In this document: positions 19,391 through 28,333 of the stretch, one piece after another
Position numbering within the stretch: position 1 is the first letter of the stretch
Layout of the letters: each line of letters begins with the position of its first letter
Assembly (NCBI GenBank): GCA_024235595.1
Contig: JACKMC010000006.1
Location: 124,001 to 188,000, forward strand
Length of the DNA: 64,000 bases
Source: Zoogloeaceae bacterium
Lineage (GTDB): Bacteria > Pseudomonadota > Gammaproteobacteria > Burkholderiales > Rhodocyclaceae
Direction: 5' to 3'
Translations under genes and position numbers: made by a program
Notes under the pieces: model-generated
Seen by the model: only the letters and a program-made list of their open reading frames with translations
What the model was told of the DNA's origin: nothing
Databases searched by the model: none

Positions 19391-20398
19391 ATGACAGCTT
19401 TTGAGCTCGGCGTCGCGGTTGCGGTCCTGCTGGTGGCGATGGCACTGGTGTTTGCCTTCCTCAATGGATTCCACGACGCAGCCAATTCGATTGCCACGAT
19501 CGTCTCCACGGGAGTCCTCAAGCCCCGGCAGGCGGTGCTGTGGGCGGCATTCTTCAACGTTGCGGCGATCTTCGTGTTCGAGTTGCAGGTGGCCACCACG
19601 ATCGGTACCGGCACGGTGCTGCCCGAGACGGTCGATGCGCATGTGATCTTCGGCGCGCTGGTGGGGGCGATCTTCTGGAACCTGCTGACCTGGTATTACG
19701 GCATTCCCTCCTCCTCCTCGCATGCGCTGATCGGCGGGCTGGTGGGCTCGGGCTTCGCCAAGTCGGGCCTCGATGCGCTGGTCGCGGGCGGGATCCTGAA
19801 GACCATGGCTTTCATCGTGATCTCGCCGCTGCTCGGGTTTTTCCTCGGCTCGCTGTTGATGGTGCTCACCTCGCGGCTGCTCTTCCGCGGCACGCCCGGG
19901 CGTCTCGACCGCTGGTTTCGCCGTCTGCAACTACTCTCGGCGGCGCTCTACAGTCTGGGCCACGGCGGCAACGACGCACAGAAATCCATCGGCCTGATCT
20001 GGTTGCTGCTGATCGGCTCCGGGTTTTCACTTGCCACCGAGCCGGTACCCGGCTGGGTGGTGGTGAGTTGCTATGCCGCGATCGGTCTCGGTACCTTGTT
20101 CGGTGGCTGGCGGATCGTCCGCACCATGGGCCAGAAGCTCACCAAGCTCAAGCCGGTGGGCGGCTTCTGTGCCGAAACCGGTGGCGCATTGACCCTCTTC
20201 CTGGCCTCCGCGCTGGGGGCGCCGATATCCACCACCCATACGATTACCGGCGCGATCGTCGGGGTCGGCTCGGTGCGCCGTCGCGCCAGCGTGCGCTGGG
20301 GCCTGGCTTCGACGATCGTGTGGGCCTGGGTGCTGACGATCCCGTGCGCGGCGCTGGTTTCCGCGGCAGCCTGGTGGATCAGCAGCCACCTGTTCTGA
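19391..20398 (+). CDS. PiT family inorganic phosphate transporter
   Basis: A 335-residue membrane transporter with both PiT signatures: FLNGFHDAANSIAT near residue 25 and GHGGNDAQKSIG near residue 195, each in an inverted half of the protein. About 10 helices are predicted. It imports phosphate (as metal phosphate) using a cation gradient with low affinity. It forms a two-gene unit with the DUF47 gene upstream. The short PiT form (about 330 aa), not the 500-residue E. coli PitA form, is seen. Confidence 0.94.
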   Translation: MTAFELGVAVAVLLVAMALVFAFLNGFHDAANSIATIVSTGVLKPRQAVLWAAFFNVAAIFVFELQVATTIGTGTVLPETVDAHVIFGALVGAIFWNLLTWYYGIPSSSSHALIGGLVGSGFAKSGLDALVAGGILKTMAFIVISPLLGFFLGSLLMVLTSRLLFRGTPGRLDRWFRRLQLLSAALYSLGHGGNDAQKSIGLIWLLLIGSGFSLATEPVPGWVVVSCYAAIGLGTLFGGWRIVRTMGQKLTKLKPVGGFCAETGGALTLFLASALGAPISTTHTITGAIVGVGSVRRRASVRWGLASTIVWAWVLTIPCAALVSAAAWWISSHLF

Positions 20399-20472
20399 CG
20401 CTGGCGGCAGGAGCGAGAATCTTCGCCCTGCCGCCTTGTCCCATTTTCATGCCTTGCGCAGGAGTCGTCACC

Positions 20473-21471
20473 ATGTTCACCCGCCTTTTGCTGCTCATGG
20501 CCGCCTTGCTCGCGGTGTCGCCGGCCTGGTCGCAGGTGCCGCCCGGCGGCGCCGATATTCCGTCGTGGTTTTCGCAGTCATTCCTCGATTTTCGCGAAGA
20601 TGTCGCCGAGGCGGCGCGCGATGGTCGCCAGGTCATGATCTATTTCGGCCAGGACGGCTGTCCCTACTGCAAGGAGCTGCTCACCACCAATTTCAGCCGG
20701 CCCGAGATCGTCGACAAGACGCGCGCCCACTTCGAGGCTGTCGCGCTCGATATCTGGGGCGACCGTCCGGTGACCTGGGTGGATGGCACGGTGCAAAGCG
20801 AGAAGGCCCTGGCGAAGCGGCTCAAGGTGCAGTTCACCCCGACCATCGTGTTCCTCGACCGGGAGGGCAGGGTGAGTCAGCGGCTCAACGGCTATTACCC
20901 GCCGCACCGTTTCTCGGCCGCGCTCGACTACGTCATCAAGGGGCCGGATCCTGCCCAGCCGCTGGCGGCCTATCTCGAGCGCGCGGTGCGCGAGCAGGCT
21001 TCGGCCGATCTCAACGCCGAGCCGTTCTTCGCGAAGCCCCCCTATCGCCTCGACCGCAAGGGCGGCAAGCCGATCGCGGTGCTGTGGGAGACGCGCTACT
21101 GCGCGCCCTGCGACGAGATGCACCGGGAAGGCTTCGTGCGCCCGCAGATGAAGGCCTTGCTGGCCCGCTTCGAGGTCGTCAGGCTGACGCTGGGCGAGCG
21201 CAGCGAGGTGGTCACGCCCGCCGGGGAAACCATGCCCGCCGAAGAATGGGCGCGGCGGCAGGGCATTGCGTATACGCCGAGCGTGGTGTTCTTCGACGGC
21301 GGGCGCGAGGTTTTCCGCATCGAGGCCTACCTGCGGCCCTTCCACCTGGCGACCTCCTTCGCCTATGTGGCCGACCGCGCCTATCGCAAGGAGCCCGAGT
21401 TCCAGCGTTTTCTGCAGGGGCGGGCGGATGAGTTGCGGGCCCGCGGCGAAAACGTCGAACTATGGAAGTAG
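20473..21471 (+). CDS. Secreted protein with two thioredoxin domains
   Basis: A 332-residue protein with a signal peptide (about 1-20, PAWS/Q) and two successive thioredoxin-like domains. The first has CPYC at 63-66 and the cis-proline in FTPTIVF; the second has CAPC at 210-213 and YTPSVVFF. It probably acts on disulfides in the periplasm; the partner is unknown. AGGAG precedes the ATG at 20473. Its last 12 bases overlap the end of the convergent methyltransferase gene. Confidence 0.85.
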   Translation: MFTRLLLLMAALLAVSPAWSQVPPGGADIPSWFSQSFLDFREDVAEAARDGRQVMIYFGQDGCPYCKELLTTNFSRPEIVDKTRAHFEAVALDIWGDRPVTWVDGTVQSEKALAKRLKVQFTPTIVFLDREGRVSQRLNGYYPPHRFSAALDYVIKGPDPAQPLAAYLERAVREQASADLNAEPFFAKPPYRLDRKGGKPIAVLWETRYCAPCDEMHREGFVRPQMKALLARFEVVRLTLGERSEVVTPAGETMPAEEWARRQGIAYTPSVVFFDGGREVFRIEAYLRPFHLATSFAYVADRAYRKEPEFQRFLQGRADELRARGENVELWK

Positions 21472-22164
21472 GCGACCGGCGGGGCGTTGGAACAGCACCA
21501 CCCGCCCGTCGATCGGCGTCAGTTCGAGCTGCAGCCTCGCAGCGATCCAACGCATGGTGGCGAGACTGTAGAAGCTGACATGGGTGAGGTCGTCCTTGTA
21601 GCGCCAGGCGAGGAACTCCTCGGCCGGGACGTCGTCGTCCGGCATCGAGGTCATCACTCCCAGCCAGCCCCCCGGGGCAAGCAGGGCCGCTAGCTGCAGC
21701 CAGCTTTCGGCGGGGTGATTGAAGTGTTCCACCACCTCGGAGCAGGTGACGAAGTCGTAGTGTCGCGCGAGGGCGTCGTGCTGCGGTGCGAAGAAGGGGT
21801 CGTAGATGCTCATCCGCATGCCGGCCTCCGCCAGCATCGCCGCCAGCGTCGGGCCGGGACCGCTGCCGAAATCGAGACCGCGATGCCCTGCGCGCAGGCG
21901 GCTCAGCAACGGAATCGACAGCCGCGAGAGGAAGTGGCGATAGGCCGGGTCGGCGGCATCGTTGCGGTGCAGGTCGTACTCCGCGCGTTCGGCATCGCGT
22001 CCGAGATGGTCCGCGGCATCGGCGAATACCAGCGCGCAGGCCGGACAGCGAAGGAAGCGCCGCCGGCGGTCGCGGGCGAAAAACCGTGCCGCGCCGGCAC
22101 ACAGGGGACATGTGATGCCGTCTCCCCGGCGATCTGCCGCTTCATCGGCCGTCTTCGCCTTCAT
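21460..22164 (-). CDS. Class I SAM-dependent methyltransferase with zinc ribbon
   Basis: A 234-residue protein starting with a small zinc ribbon (CPLC ... CPAC, about residues 19-45) followed by a Rossmann methyltransferase: SAM-binding GLDFGSGPGPT, then YDFVTCSEVVEHF and LLAPGGWLGVMTS. The type is common among methyltransferases acting on sugars or small metabolites; the substrate is unknown. The ATG at 22164 has GGAG 7 bases upstream. It is divergent from the DUF2478 gene. Confidence 0.85.
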   Translation of the reverse strand: MKAKTADEAADRRGDGITCPLCAGAARFFARDRRRRFLRCPACALVFADAADHLGRDAERAEYDLHRNDAADPAYRHFLSRLSIPLLSRLRAGHRGLDFGSGPGPTLAAMLAEAGMRMSIYDPFFAPQHDALARHYDFVTCSEVVEHFNHPAESWLQLAALLAPGGWLGVMTSMPDDDVPAEEFLAWRYKDDLTHVSFYSLATMRWIAARLQLELTPIDGRVVLFQRPAGRLLP

Positions 22165-22249
22165 TCGCACTCCGCGCTTGCGCGCAGCCGATTGCTGCCG
22201 CTTCATCCGCAGGATAGGCGCACGGCTGCTCCGCGTCGAGCCGCAGTCT

Positions 22250-22298
22250 TTGTCGCGGGTTGTTCTCGGTGTGGCGCGCAGGTGCGACAATGCGACAA
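22250..22298. promoter_or_regulatory. Three copies of a TTGTCGC/GCGACAA element, possible operator
   Basis: TTGTCGC occurs at 22250-22256 and its reverse complement GCGACAA at 22284-22290 and again at 22292-22298, in the 138-bp region between the divergent methyltransferase and DUF2478 genes. The last copy ends 4 bases before the DUF2478 start codon. This arrangement could be a repressor site. No known regulator is assigned and chance occurrence is possible. Confidence 0.35.
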
Positions 22299-22302
22299 AA
22301 CC

Positions 22303-22851
22303 ATGTGCGGTCCCCAGGTGAGCGAACTGTCCCTTCCCATCGCTGCGGTCGTCTTCGAATCCGGTCAGCAGCCCGACGCGCTGCTGCTGCGCGTCGCGGC
22401 GCGACTCGATGCTGCGGGGGTGCGGCTCGGCGGCGTCGTGCAGCACCTGCGCGCGGAGCCGGATTGCGCCTGCGCGATGAGTCTCGAGGAACTCGCCAGC
22501 CGGCGCATCATCCCGATCTCGCAAGAGCTCGGCCCAGGCTCGAGTTCCTGCCGGCTGGATCCCGCGGCGATGGCCGAGGCCGCGGCGCTGGTTGGCCAAA
22601 GCATCGCCGCCTCGCCCGATCTGTTCATCTTCAACAAGTTCGGCAGCCAGGAACTCGCTGGCGCGGGGCTGCGATCGGAAATGGCCGAGGTGGCTGCCGC
22701 GGGCCTGCCGCTGCTGACCACGGTGCGGCGCGACCATGTCGACGCCTGGCTGGACTTCACTGGTGGCGAAGGGGTGCTGCTGCCGCCCGACGAGGCGGCG
22801 ATTCTGGCCTGGTGGGCGTCCCGCGGTGCGACCTCCGGCTCCGACCTCTAA
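22303..22851 (+). CDS. DUF2478 family protein
   Basis: A 182-residue cytosolic protein that matches the DUF2478 pattern as I recall it: an N-terminal beta strand (IAAVVFES), GVVQHL, and a P-x-L-T-T-V-R segment near the C-terminus. Family members often lie near molybdenum transport or cofactor genes and resemble nucleotide-binding THEP1-like folds; no such neighbours are seen here. The start may be ATG 22303 or GTG 22318. A HIT protein gene follows after 30 bases. Confidence 0.7.
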   Translation: MCGPQVSELSLPIAAVVFESGQQPDALLLRVAARLDAAGVRLGGVVQHLRAEPDCACAMSLEELASRRIIPISQELGPGSSSCRLDPAAMAEAAALVGQSIAASPDLFIFNKFGSQELAGAGLRSEMAEVAAAGLPLLTTVRRDHVDAWLDFTGGEGVLLPPDEAAILAWWASRGATSGSDL

Positions 22852-22881
22852 GTTTATCGATCAACTCAGGCAAGGATAGCC

Positions 22882-23310
22882 ATGGCTTACGATCCACAGA
22901 ACGTCTTCGCGAAAATCCTGCGCAGCGAGCTGCCCTGCATCAAGCTCTACGAAGATGCCGATACCTTCGCGATGATGGACATCATGCCGCAGTCGGACGG
23001 CCACTTGCTGGTGCTGACCCGCGAGCCAGCCGAAACCGTATTCGACATGAGCGAAGCGGCGCTGCAACGATGCATTCTCATCACCCGCAAGCTCGCGGCG
23101 GCGGCCGTGTCGGCGCTGGGCGCGGACGGTGCACTGATTTCCCAGTTCAACGGTGCAGCGGCCGGACAGACGGTGCCGCATGTGCATTTTCACGTGATTC
23201 CGCGCTTTGCCGGCGTCGCCATGAAATCGCACGGGCGCGAGCGCGAGGACATGGCCAGGCTCGAGGAGATCGCGCGGCGCATCATCGCCGCGCTCCCGTC
23301 GGCGCAGTAG
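22882..23310 (+). CDS. HIT family hydrolase
   Basis: A 142-residue histidine-triad protein with HVHFHVIPR at about 100-108, where the middle histidine of H-x-H-x-H attacks the nucleotide phosphate. The front part (NVFAKILRSELPCIKLYED) is typical of the Hint branch. Such enzymes split nucleoside phosphoramidates or dinucleotide-type substrates. Start ATG 22882 follows AAGGATAGCC. Probably co-transcribed with DUF2478. Confidence 0.92.
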   Translation: MAYDPQNVFAKILRSELPCIKLYEDADTFAMMDIMPQSDGHLLVLTREPAETVFDMSEAALQRCILITRKLAAAAVSALGADGALISQFNGAAAGQTVPHVHFHVIPRFAGVAMKSHGREREDMARLEEIARRIIAALPSAQ

Positions 23311-23353
23311 CCCGGGCTCGAGTGCGGTCGTCTCCCGGGCAGGCGCCGCCCGG

Positions 23354-25162
23354 CTACTGGCCGCGCATGAAGAAGCGGTCGAGCTCTGCCATGCTGAGCT
23401 GGGTCCAGGTCGGCCGGCCGTGGTTGCACTGGTCGGCACGTTCGGTGGTCTCCATCTCGCGCAGCAAGGCGTTCATCTCCGGAATGGTGAGGCTACGGTT
23501 GGCGCGCACCGCGCCGTGACAGGCCATGGTGCCGAGCAACTCGTTGCGCCGCGCGGTAATGACCTCGCTGGCCGGGAACTCGCGCAGCTCTTCGAGCAGC
23601 TTGCGCAGCAGCTCCGCCACCGGCGCCGCCGCGAGCAGCGTCGGCACGGTGCGCACCGCGAGTTCCTGGGGGCCGGCGGGGCTGACCTCGAAGCCCATGC
23701 CGAGCAGCACCTCGGCGCATTCCTCGGCGGTTGCCATATCGCGGGGGCCGACGCTGAACACCGCGGGGATCAGCAGCCGCTGCACCGACGGCGTGCCGTC
23801 CAGGACCGTCTTGAGGCGCTCGTAGAGAATGCGTTCGTGGGCCGCGTGCATGTCCACCACGACCAGGCCGGCTTCGTTCTGGGCGAGGATGTAGATACCG
23901 TGGAGCTGGGCGATGGCAAAGCCCAGCGGCGGCGCCTCGTGGCTGCCCGCGGCTTGGGGTCGTGGCGCTTGCGCGGGCACTGCCGCGGGGGCGGGGGCCG
24001 GGCCGAAGCTGCCCGGCGCGTCGTCGGCGGGCCGGGCCGCGGCAACGAAGTCGAAATACGCGCGATTGGCCGAATCCATCGCCAGGCGTCCCTGCGCGGG
24101 CTGCCGGGGCGGGTAGGCGGGCCTGGCTGCGGACGCCGCCGGGAGGGCCTCCTCGGCAGGGCGCGCGGCGGCGCCCTGGCCTGCGCCCGATTCGGCAAGG
24201 ATGCGCTTGACTGCGTGGTACACGAACTGGTGAACCGCGCGGGCCTCGCGAAAACGCACCTCGATCTTCGCCGGGTGCACGTTCACGTCGACGCCGGCGG
24301 GATCCAGCTCGAGGAACAGCACATAGGCGGGATGGCGGCTACCGTGAAGGATGTCGGCGTAGGCCTCGCGGATGGCATGGGTCAGCAGCTTGTCGCGCAC
24401 GAAGCGGCCATTCACGAAGAAGTACTGCGCGTCGCGGCTGGAGCGCGAATACGCCGGCAGCGAGACGAAGCCGGACAGGCGCAGCGGGCCTGCGTCGGCG
24501 TCGAGCTGGCGTGCCTGGGCGAGGAAGTCGTCGCCCATCAGCGCCGCGGTGCGGCGCGGCGCATCGCTCGCCGGCAGGCGGTGGATGACGCGCCCGTTGT
24601 GCGATAGCTGCATCGCCATGTCCGGCCGCGCCAGCGCCACACGCCTGAACATCTCGTCGCAATGTGCGTATTCGGTGTTTTCGGTCTTCAGGAACTTGCG
24701 CCGCGCGGGGGTGTTGAAATAGAGGTCGGCGACCTCCACCACGGTGCCCTGGTTGAGGGCTGCCGGCACGAGCGTCCGATCGCTCGCCTCGACCCGCCAG
24801 GCATGGCCTTCGCCTTCGGCGCGGCTGGTGATGCTCATCCGCGATACCGCCGCGATCGCCGCCAGGGCTTCGCCACGAAACCCCATCGTGCCGACCTGCT
24901 CCAGGTCCTCCAGGCTGGCGATCTTGCTGGTCGCATGACGCTCCAGTGCCAGCGGCAGATCGTCGGGTGCGATGCCGCGACCGTCATCGGCGATGCGGAT
25001 GCGCCGCACGCCACCCTGCTCGAGCGCGACCTCGATCGCTCGTGCGCCAGCATCGGCTGCGTTCTCGAGCACTTCCTTGACGACCGAGGCCGGTCGCTCG
25101 ACCACCTCGCCGGCGGCAATCTGGTTGATGAGCTGGTCGGGGAGCAAATGAATCACTGGCAT
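23354..25162 (-). CDS. mutL: DNA mismatch repair protein MutL
   Basis: MutL (602 aa) couples mismatch recognition by MutS to strand incision. The GHKL ATPase is N-terminal: ENAADAGARAIEV, DDGRGI and GTMGFRGEAL. A Pro/Ala-rich linker spans about 335-410. The C-terminal domain has DMHAAHERILYE and CHGAVRAN, which match the metal-binding endonuclease motif found in MutL of organisms lacking MutH. It is divergent from the OmpA-like gene; miaA, its neighbour in E. coli, lies about 6 kb away. Confidence 0.96.
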   Translation of the reverse strand: MPVIHLLPDQLINQIAAGEVVERPASVVKEVLENAADAGARAIEVALEQGGVRRIRIADDGRGIAPDDLPLALERHATSKIASLEDLEQVGTMGFRGEALAAIAAVSRMSITSRAEGEGHAWRVEASDRTLVPAALNQGTVVEVADLYFNTPARRKFLKTENTEYAHCDEMFRRVALARPDMAMQLSHNGRVIHRLPASDAPRRTAALMGDDFLAQARQLDADAGPLRLSGFVSLPAYSRSSRDAQYFFVNGRFVRDKLLTHAIREAYADILHGSRHPAYVLFLELDPAGVDVNVHPAKIEVRFREARAVHQFVYHAVKRILAESGAGQGAAARPAEEALPAASAARPAYPPRQPAQGRLAMDSANRAYFDFVAAARPADDAPGSFGPAPAPAAVPAQAPRPQAAGSHEAPPLGFAIAQLHGIYILAQNEAGLVVVDMHAAHERILYERLKTVLDGTPSVQRLLIPAVFSVGPRDMATAEECAEVLLGMGFEVSPAGPQELAVRTVPTLLAAAPVAELLRKLLEELREFPASEVITARRNELLGTMACHGAVRANRSLTIPEMNALLREMETTERADQCNHGRPTWTQLSMAELDRFFMRGQ

Positions 25163-25255
25163 GGGGCGGGATTATACGGGCCCGGGGCGGGCTTCGCCGG
25201 CGACGAAAATTAATGAATGCGCGCGACGGCTTGTGTAAGAATTCGGCCTACGAAC

Positions 25256-25999
25256 ATGAAGCCACCCGTCATCCCGTCTTCGCGATCAATCGACCCCCCG
25301 GTGCGCCGAGTGAGACGGGCCGCACTGTGGCCGCTCGTGCTCGGCGGGGCGCTGCTGGTGGCGCTTTGGCTGGCTCTTTCGGCCTATGTGCGGGCGAGCA
25401 TCGAAATGCAGCCTGGTCCTTCGCGGCAGGCCCCGGCCCTGTCGGCGAGCATGCCGGTCGCACCTTCGCCCGCGCCCCCCCGTGCTGCGCCGGAGGCACG
25501 CGACGCGGCGGTGCCGCTCGAGACGGGAACGGCCGCCGGACTCATCGCGGGGCTCGACGACGGGGGCGCCGACGCGTCGCGGGCTTCGATCTCCAAAGCC
25601 GTGGAGGCGCTCGCGGACTCGCCTTCGAGCGCCGCACTGCAGGCCGAGGTCGATCGCGCACTGGCGGTCGATCCCGTGGAGTTTCGTTACCTGAAGTTTC
25701 AGCTCAGGAATAAGAGCCGCCGACTGCTGCAGGGTCTCGGGAAGCGGCTGGCGGGCGAAGCCGGGCAGTTCTCGGTGGAGGTCCGGGTCCATGCCAACAG
25801 CTGGGGCTCGGCGCAGCGCAACCTCGAGGTCAGCGCCCGGCGGGCCGCGGTGGTGCGCGAGGTGCTGCTCGCCGCGGGCCTGCCGCAGGAGCGGGTCAGG
25901 GCCGAAGGGGTAGGGGGGGGCGAACCGCGCCGCGGGCGCAACGACGAGGAAACCCGACGGCTCAACCGGCGGACGGAAATTCGCATCGTGAGGAACTGA
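25256..25999 (+). CDS. Membrane-anchored OmpA-like protein
   Basis: A 247-residue protein with one N-terminal membrane helix (about 24-46), a Pro/Ala-rich linker, and a C-terminal OmpA-like domain: VEVRVHANSWGS, NLEVSARRAAVVREVL and ending LNRRTEIRIV. Such domains bind peptidoglycan. The aspartate of the usual GHTD segment reads as Asn here (VHAN), while the NRR arginines are kept. The start is uncertain: ATG 25256 was chosen, with 25217 as alternative. The next small gene begins 2 bases after its stop. Confidence 0.75.
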   Translation: MKPPVIPSSRSIDPPVRRVRRAALWPLVLGGALLVALWLALSAYVRASIEMQPGPSRQAPALSASMPVAPSPAPPRAAPEARDAAVPLETGTAAGLIAGLDDGGADASRASISKAVEALADSPSSAALQAEVDRALAVDPVEFRYLKFQLRNKSRRLLQGLGKRLAGEAGQFSVEVRVHANSWGSAQRNLEVSARRAAVVREVLLAAGLPQERVRAEGVGGGEPRRGRNDEETRRLNRRTEIRIVRN

Positions 26000-26001
26000 G
26001 C

Positions 26002-26265
26002 ATGGAATGGCTTGACGCAATACTGTTTGTCGCTGTGCTTGTGGCTGCCGCGATCGGGTTCTGGGTCGCGTGGATGGTTCGTGGCGATGCCCTCGAGCGG
26101 GCCCGCGCCGACGCTGACTACCTGAAGGATCTGTGGGCGCGCACCGGCGGTGCCCAGGCGCAGACGTTCGCGATCACTGCCGCGGCGCGCAGCGAGCGGC
26201 CGGAGCGCGAGGACCCTGCGGTAGTGCTGGGACGGGAGGCGGCTGCGGCCAATCGGGCGCGTTGA
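26002..26265 (+). CDS. Small single-pass membrane protein
   Basis: An 87-residue protein: one N-terminal membrane helix (about 6-26), then a charged, helical cytosolic part rich in Ala, Arg and Glu. I do not recognise the family. AGGAACTGAGC supplies a ribosome binding site that overlaps the end of the OmpA-like gene, so the two are surely co-transcribed and might act together at the cell envelope (inference). Confidence 0.65.
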   Translation: MEWLDAILFVAVLVAAAIGFWVAWMVRGDALERARADADYLKDLWARTGGAQAQTFAITAAARSERPEREDPAVVLGREAAAANRAR

Positions 26266-26275
26266 CCCGCTCCCC

Positions 26276-26294
26276 GGCCGACCATGTGTCGGCC
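26276..26294 (+). terminator. Hairpin after the OmpA-like/small protein pair
   Basis: GGCCGAC (26276-26282) and GTCGGCC (26288-26294) form a 7-bp stem with a 5-base loop, 10 bases after the small gene's stop. No T-tract follows. The rest of the 295-bp gap up to purN holds no gene; a lone TAAAAT at 26345 has no matching -35 element. Confidence 0.4.
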
Positions 26295-26560
26295 CGTCCC
26301 ACCGCTCGGCAGCAATTCGGTCGGGCGGCGAGCTGCCTCTCGGGTAAAATGCTCTCCTCCTCTTTTTCCGTGGCCCAACCTGCTGTTGCCCAACCCTTTA
26401 CCGGACACCGAGCCCCGCCCTGCTGGCGGTCCTGCCTTCGGGCGGGCGGCTGGCCGTGTTCCGCTTGACCTCTCGCGCGGCGTCCTTGCAGAGTCCTTGC
26501 CGGTGAATGCCTGCGCTGTGGGCTTGCGATCCGCTCAGGCCACGCACTGAACCTCCTCAC

Positions 26561-27205
26561 ATGAAGAACCTAGTCATCCTGATTTCTGGCCGCGGCAGCA
26601 ATATGGAGGCGATCGTGCGCGCGGCGATTCCCGGCGTGCGCATCGCCGCGGTGATCAGCAATCGTCCTGCGGCGGCCGGCCTGGCATTCGCTGCGGATCA
26701 TGGCATCGCCACCGAAGTGGTCGATCACACGGCCCATTGTTCACGCGAAAGCTTCGATGCCGCGCTGGCGAGTGCGGTCGATGCCCATGCGCCCGATCTC
26801 GTGGTGCTGGCAGGTTTCATGCGCGTGCTCGGGGACGGCTTCGTAGCCCGCTACGAAGGGCGGCTGATCAACATCCATCCGTCGCTGCTGCCGTCCTTCC
26901 CGGGACTGCATACCCACCGCCGGGCGCTCGAGGCCGGCGTGCGGGTGCATGGCGCGACGGTCCATTTCGTCACCGCTAAACTCGATTGCGGGCCGATCGT
27001 CATCCAGGCTGTGGTACCGGTGGCGGCCGACGACGACGAGGCCAGCCTTGCCGAGCGCGTGCTGCGTGAAGAGCACCGCATCTACCCCCAGGCCGTGCGT
27101 TGGTTCGCCGAGGGCCGGGCGGCAATCGAAGATGGAAAGGTGAGGCTCTCCGGCGTGACCGTGCCGGCCGTGCTCGGCTGCGTGCCGGGACTCGAAGAAG
27201 CCTGA
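26561..27205 (+). CDS. purN: Phosphoribosylglycinamide formyltransferase
   Basis: PurN (214 aa) transfers a formyl group from 10-formyl-tetrahydrofolate to GAR in purine synthesis. SGRGSNMEAI near the start binds the phosphate; the catalytic Asn-His pair is in INIHPSLLPSFPG and the catalytic Asp in TAKLDCGPI. Start ATG 26561 gives the standard MKNLVILISGRGSN. The DUF3108 gene follows after 3 bases, a pairing that recurs in betaproteobacteria. Confidence 0.96.
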   Translation: MKNLVILISGRGSNMEAIVRAAIPGVRIAAVISNRPAAAGLAFAADHGIATEVVDHTAHCSRESFDAALASAVDAHAPDLVVLAGFMRVLGDGFVARYEGRLINIHPSLLPSFPGLHTHRRALEAGVRVHGATVHFVTAKLDCGPIVIQAVVPVAADDDEASLAERVLREEHRIYPQAVRWFAEGRAAIEDGKVRLSGVTVPAVLGCVPGLEEA

Positions 27206-27208
27206 GCG

Positions 27209-28333
27209 ATGACGGTGATGAAGCTCGATCGCTGGGGATTCGGCGGCCGGCTGCCGAAGGGCTTCGGCTTGGCGCTCGCCGCTTCGCTGCTGGTTCATGT
27301 GTTGCTGCTTGCGGCACCGGCCCTGGATTTCGGGGCTATGCAATCCGTTGTGCCGCATCGGCTAGATGCCCGCCTGCAGGCGGCGCCGGTGCCGCCTGCA
27401 GCGGTCGCCGCCGAGCCCATGCGGCAGGCACTGGATGCGGCGCGAGCGACAAGCAGGGATGCTGCCGCAGCGCAAGCCTTGCCAATGCCTCGAAGCGCGC
27501 TGCCAGCGCCAGGGCCGGCGGTGGCGAACGATGCAATACAGGGTGGCGAGGCCCCGGTGGGGTTCGCCGAGGACCCGCCGGCGCCCGAGCCCGCGCTCGA
27601 GCTGCCGCCAGAGCCCACGCCCCTCGAACCGATCGTCTACCTGACCGCCGCCGGACAACCGGCCGGGACCTTGTGGCCTGCCCGCGGCGAGATCGTCTTC
27701 GACGTGTTCCGCGGTGACGGCAGCTTTCGGCTCGGCACCACCACCCACCGCTGGCAGCACGACGGCGGCCGCTACGCCATGGAGGCACGGGTCGAGACAA
27801 CCGGGCTGGTGGCCCTGTTCAAGACGGTCGATTATGTCCAGCGCAGCGAGGGCCGGCTGTTGCCGCAAGGCCTGCAGCCGGAGACTTTCAGCGTCGAGCG
27901 CGGCGGCAAGCGACGCGAGTGGTCGGAGTTCGACTGGAAGGCGGGGCGGGTCAGGCTGTTCAAGGACGGCAAGGCGCGTGAGGCCTCGCTGTCGCGTGGC
28001 GACCAGGATGTGCTGAGCCTGTGGCATCAGCTCAGCCTCATCGAGGGCTGGAGCGGCAGCATCGCGCTGACCGTGGTGACTGGCAAATCCGCGGCCGGGA
28101 CGCGGGTCGAGGAGCTTGGCAGCGAGCAGATCGAGGTGCCGGCGGGGCGCTTCGAGGCGCGGCACCTGAAGGCGACCGCCGCCGATGGCAGCCTGGTGCT
28201 CGATATCTGGTACGCGTTCGAGCGGCGCAAGGTTCCGGTGCGCATCCGCATGCAGGACAGCAAGGGTGAGGTGCTCGACCAGCGGGCCCGCTCGATCGTG
28301 ATCGACGGTGCCGAAACGGGCAGTCGCGGGTGA
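27209..28333 (+). CDS. DUF3108 domain protein, membrane-anchored
   Basis: A 374-residue protein. Residues about 18-40 form a membrane anchor or signal, about 55-140 are low-complexity Pro/Ala-rich sequence that looks like a TonB-type periplasmic spacer, and about 150-365 form a beta-rich DUF3108 domain (GEIVFDVFRGDGSFRLG at its start). DUF3108 proteins are periplasmic and uncharacterised. It overlaps the following methyltransferase by 4 bases (GTGA) if that gene uses its first start. Confidence 0.8.
   Translation: MTVMKLDRWGFGGRLPKGFGLALAASLLVHVLLLAAPALDFGAMQSVVPHRLDARLQAAPVPPAAVAAEPMRQALDAARATSRDAAAAQALPMPRSALPAPGPAVANDAIQGGEAPVGFAEDPPAPEPALELPPEPTPLEPIVYLTAAGQPAGTLWPARGEIVFDVFRGDGSFRLGTTTHRWQHDGGRYAMEARVETTGLVALFKTVDYVQRSEGRLLPQGLQPETFSVERGGKRREWSEFDWKAGRVRLFKDGKAREASLSRGDQDVLSLWHQLSLIEGWSGSIALTVVTGKSAAGTRVEELGSEQIEVPAGRFEARHLKATAADGSLVLDIWYAFERRKVPVRIRMQDSKGEVLDQRARSIVIDGAETGSRG

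Noticed and set aside
26345..26350. TAAAAT as -10 of a purN promoter
   Set aside because: No -35-like hexamer lies at 16-18 bases, and the distance to purN is over 200 bp.
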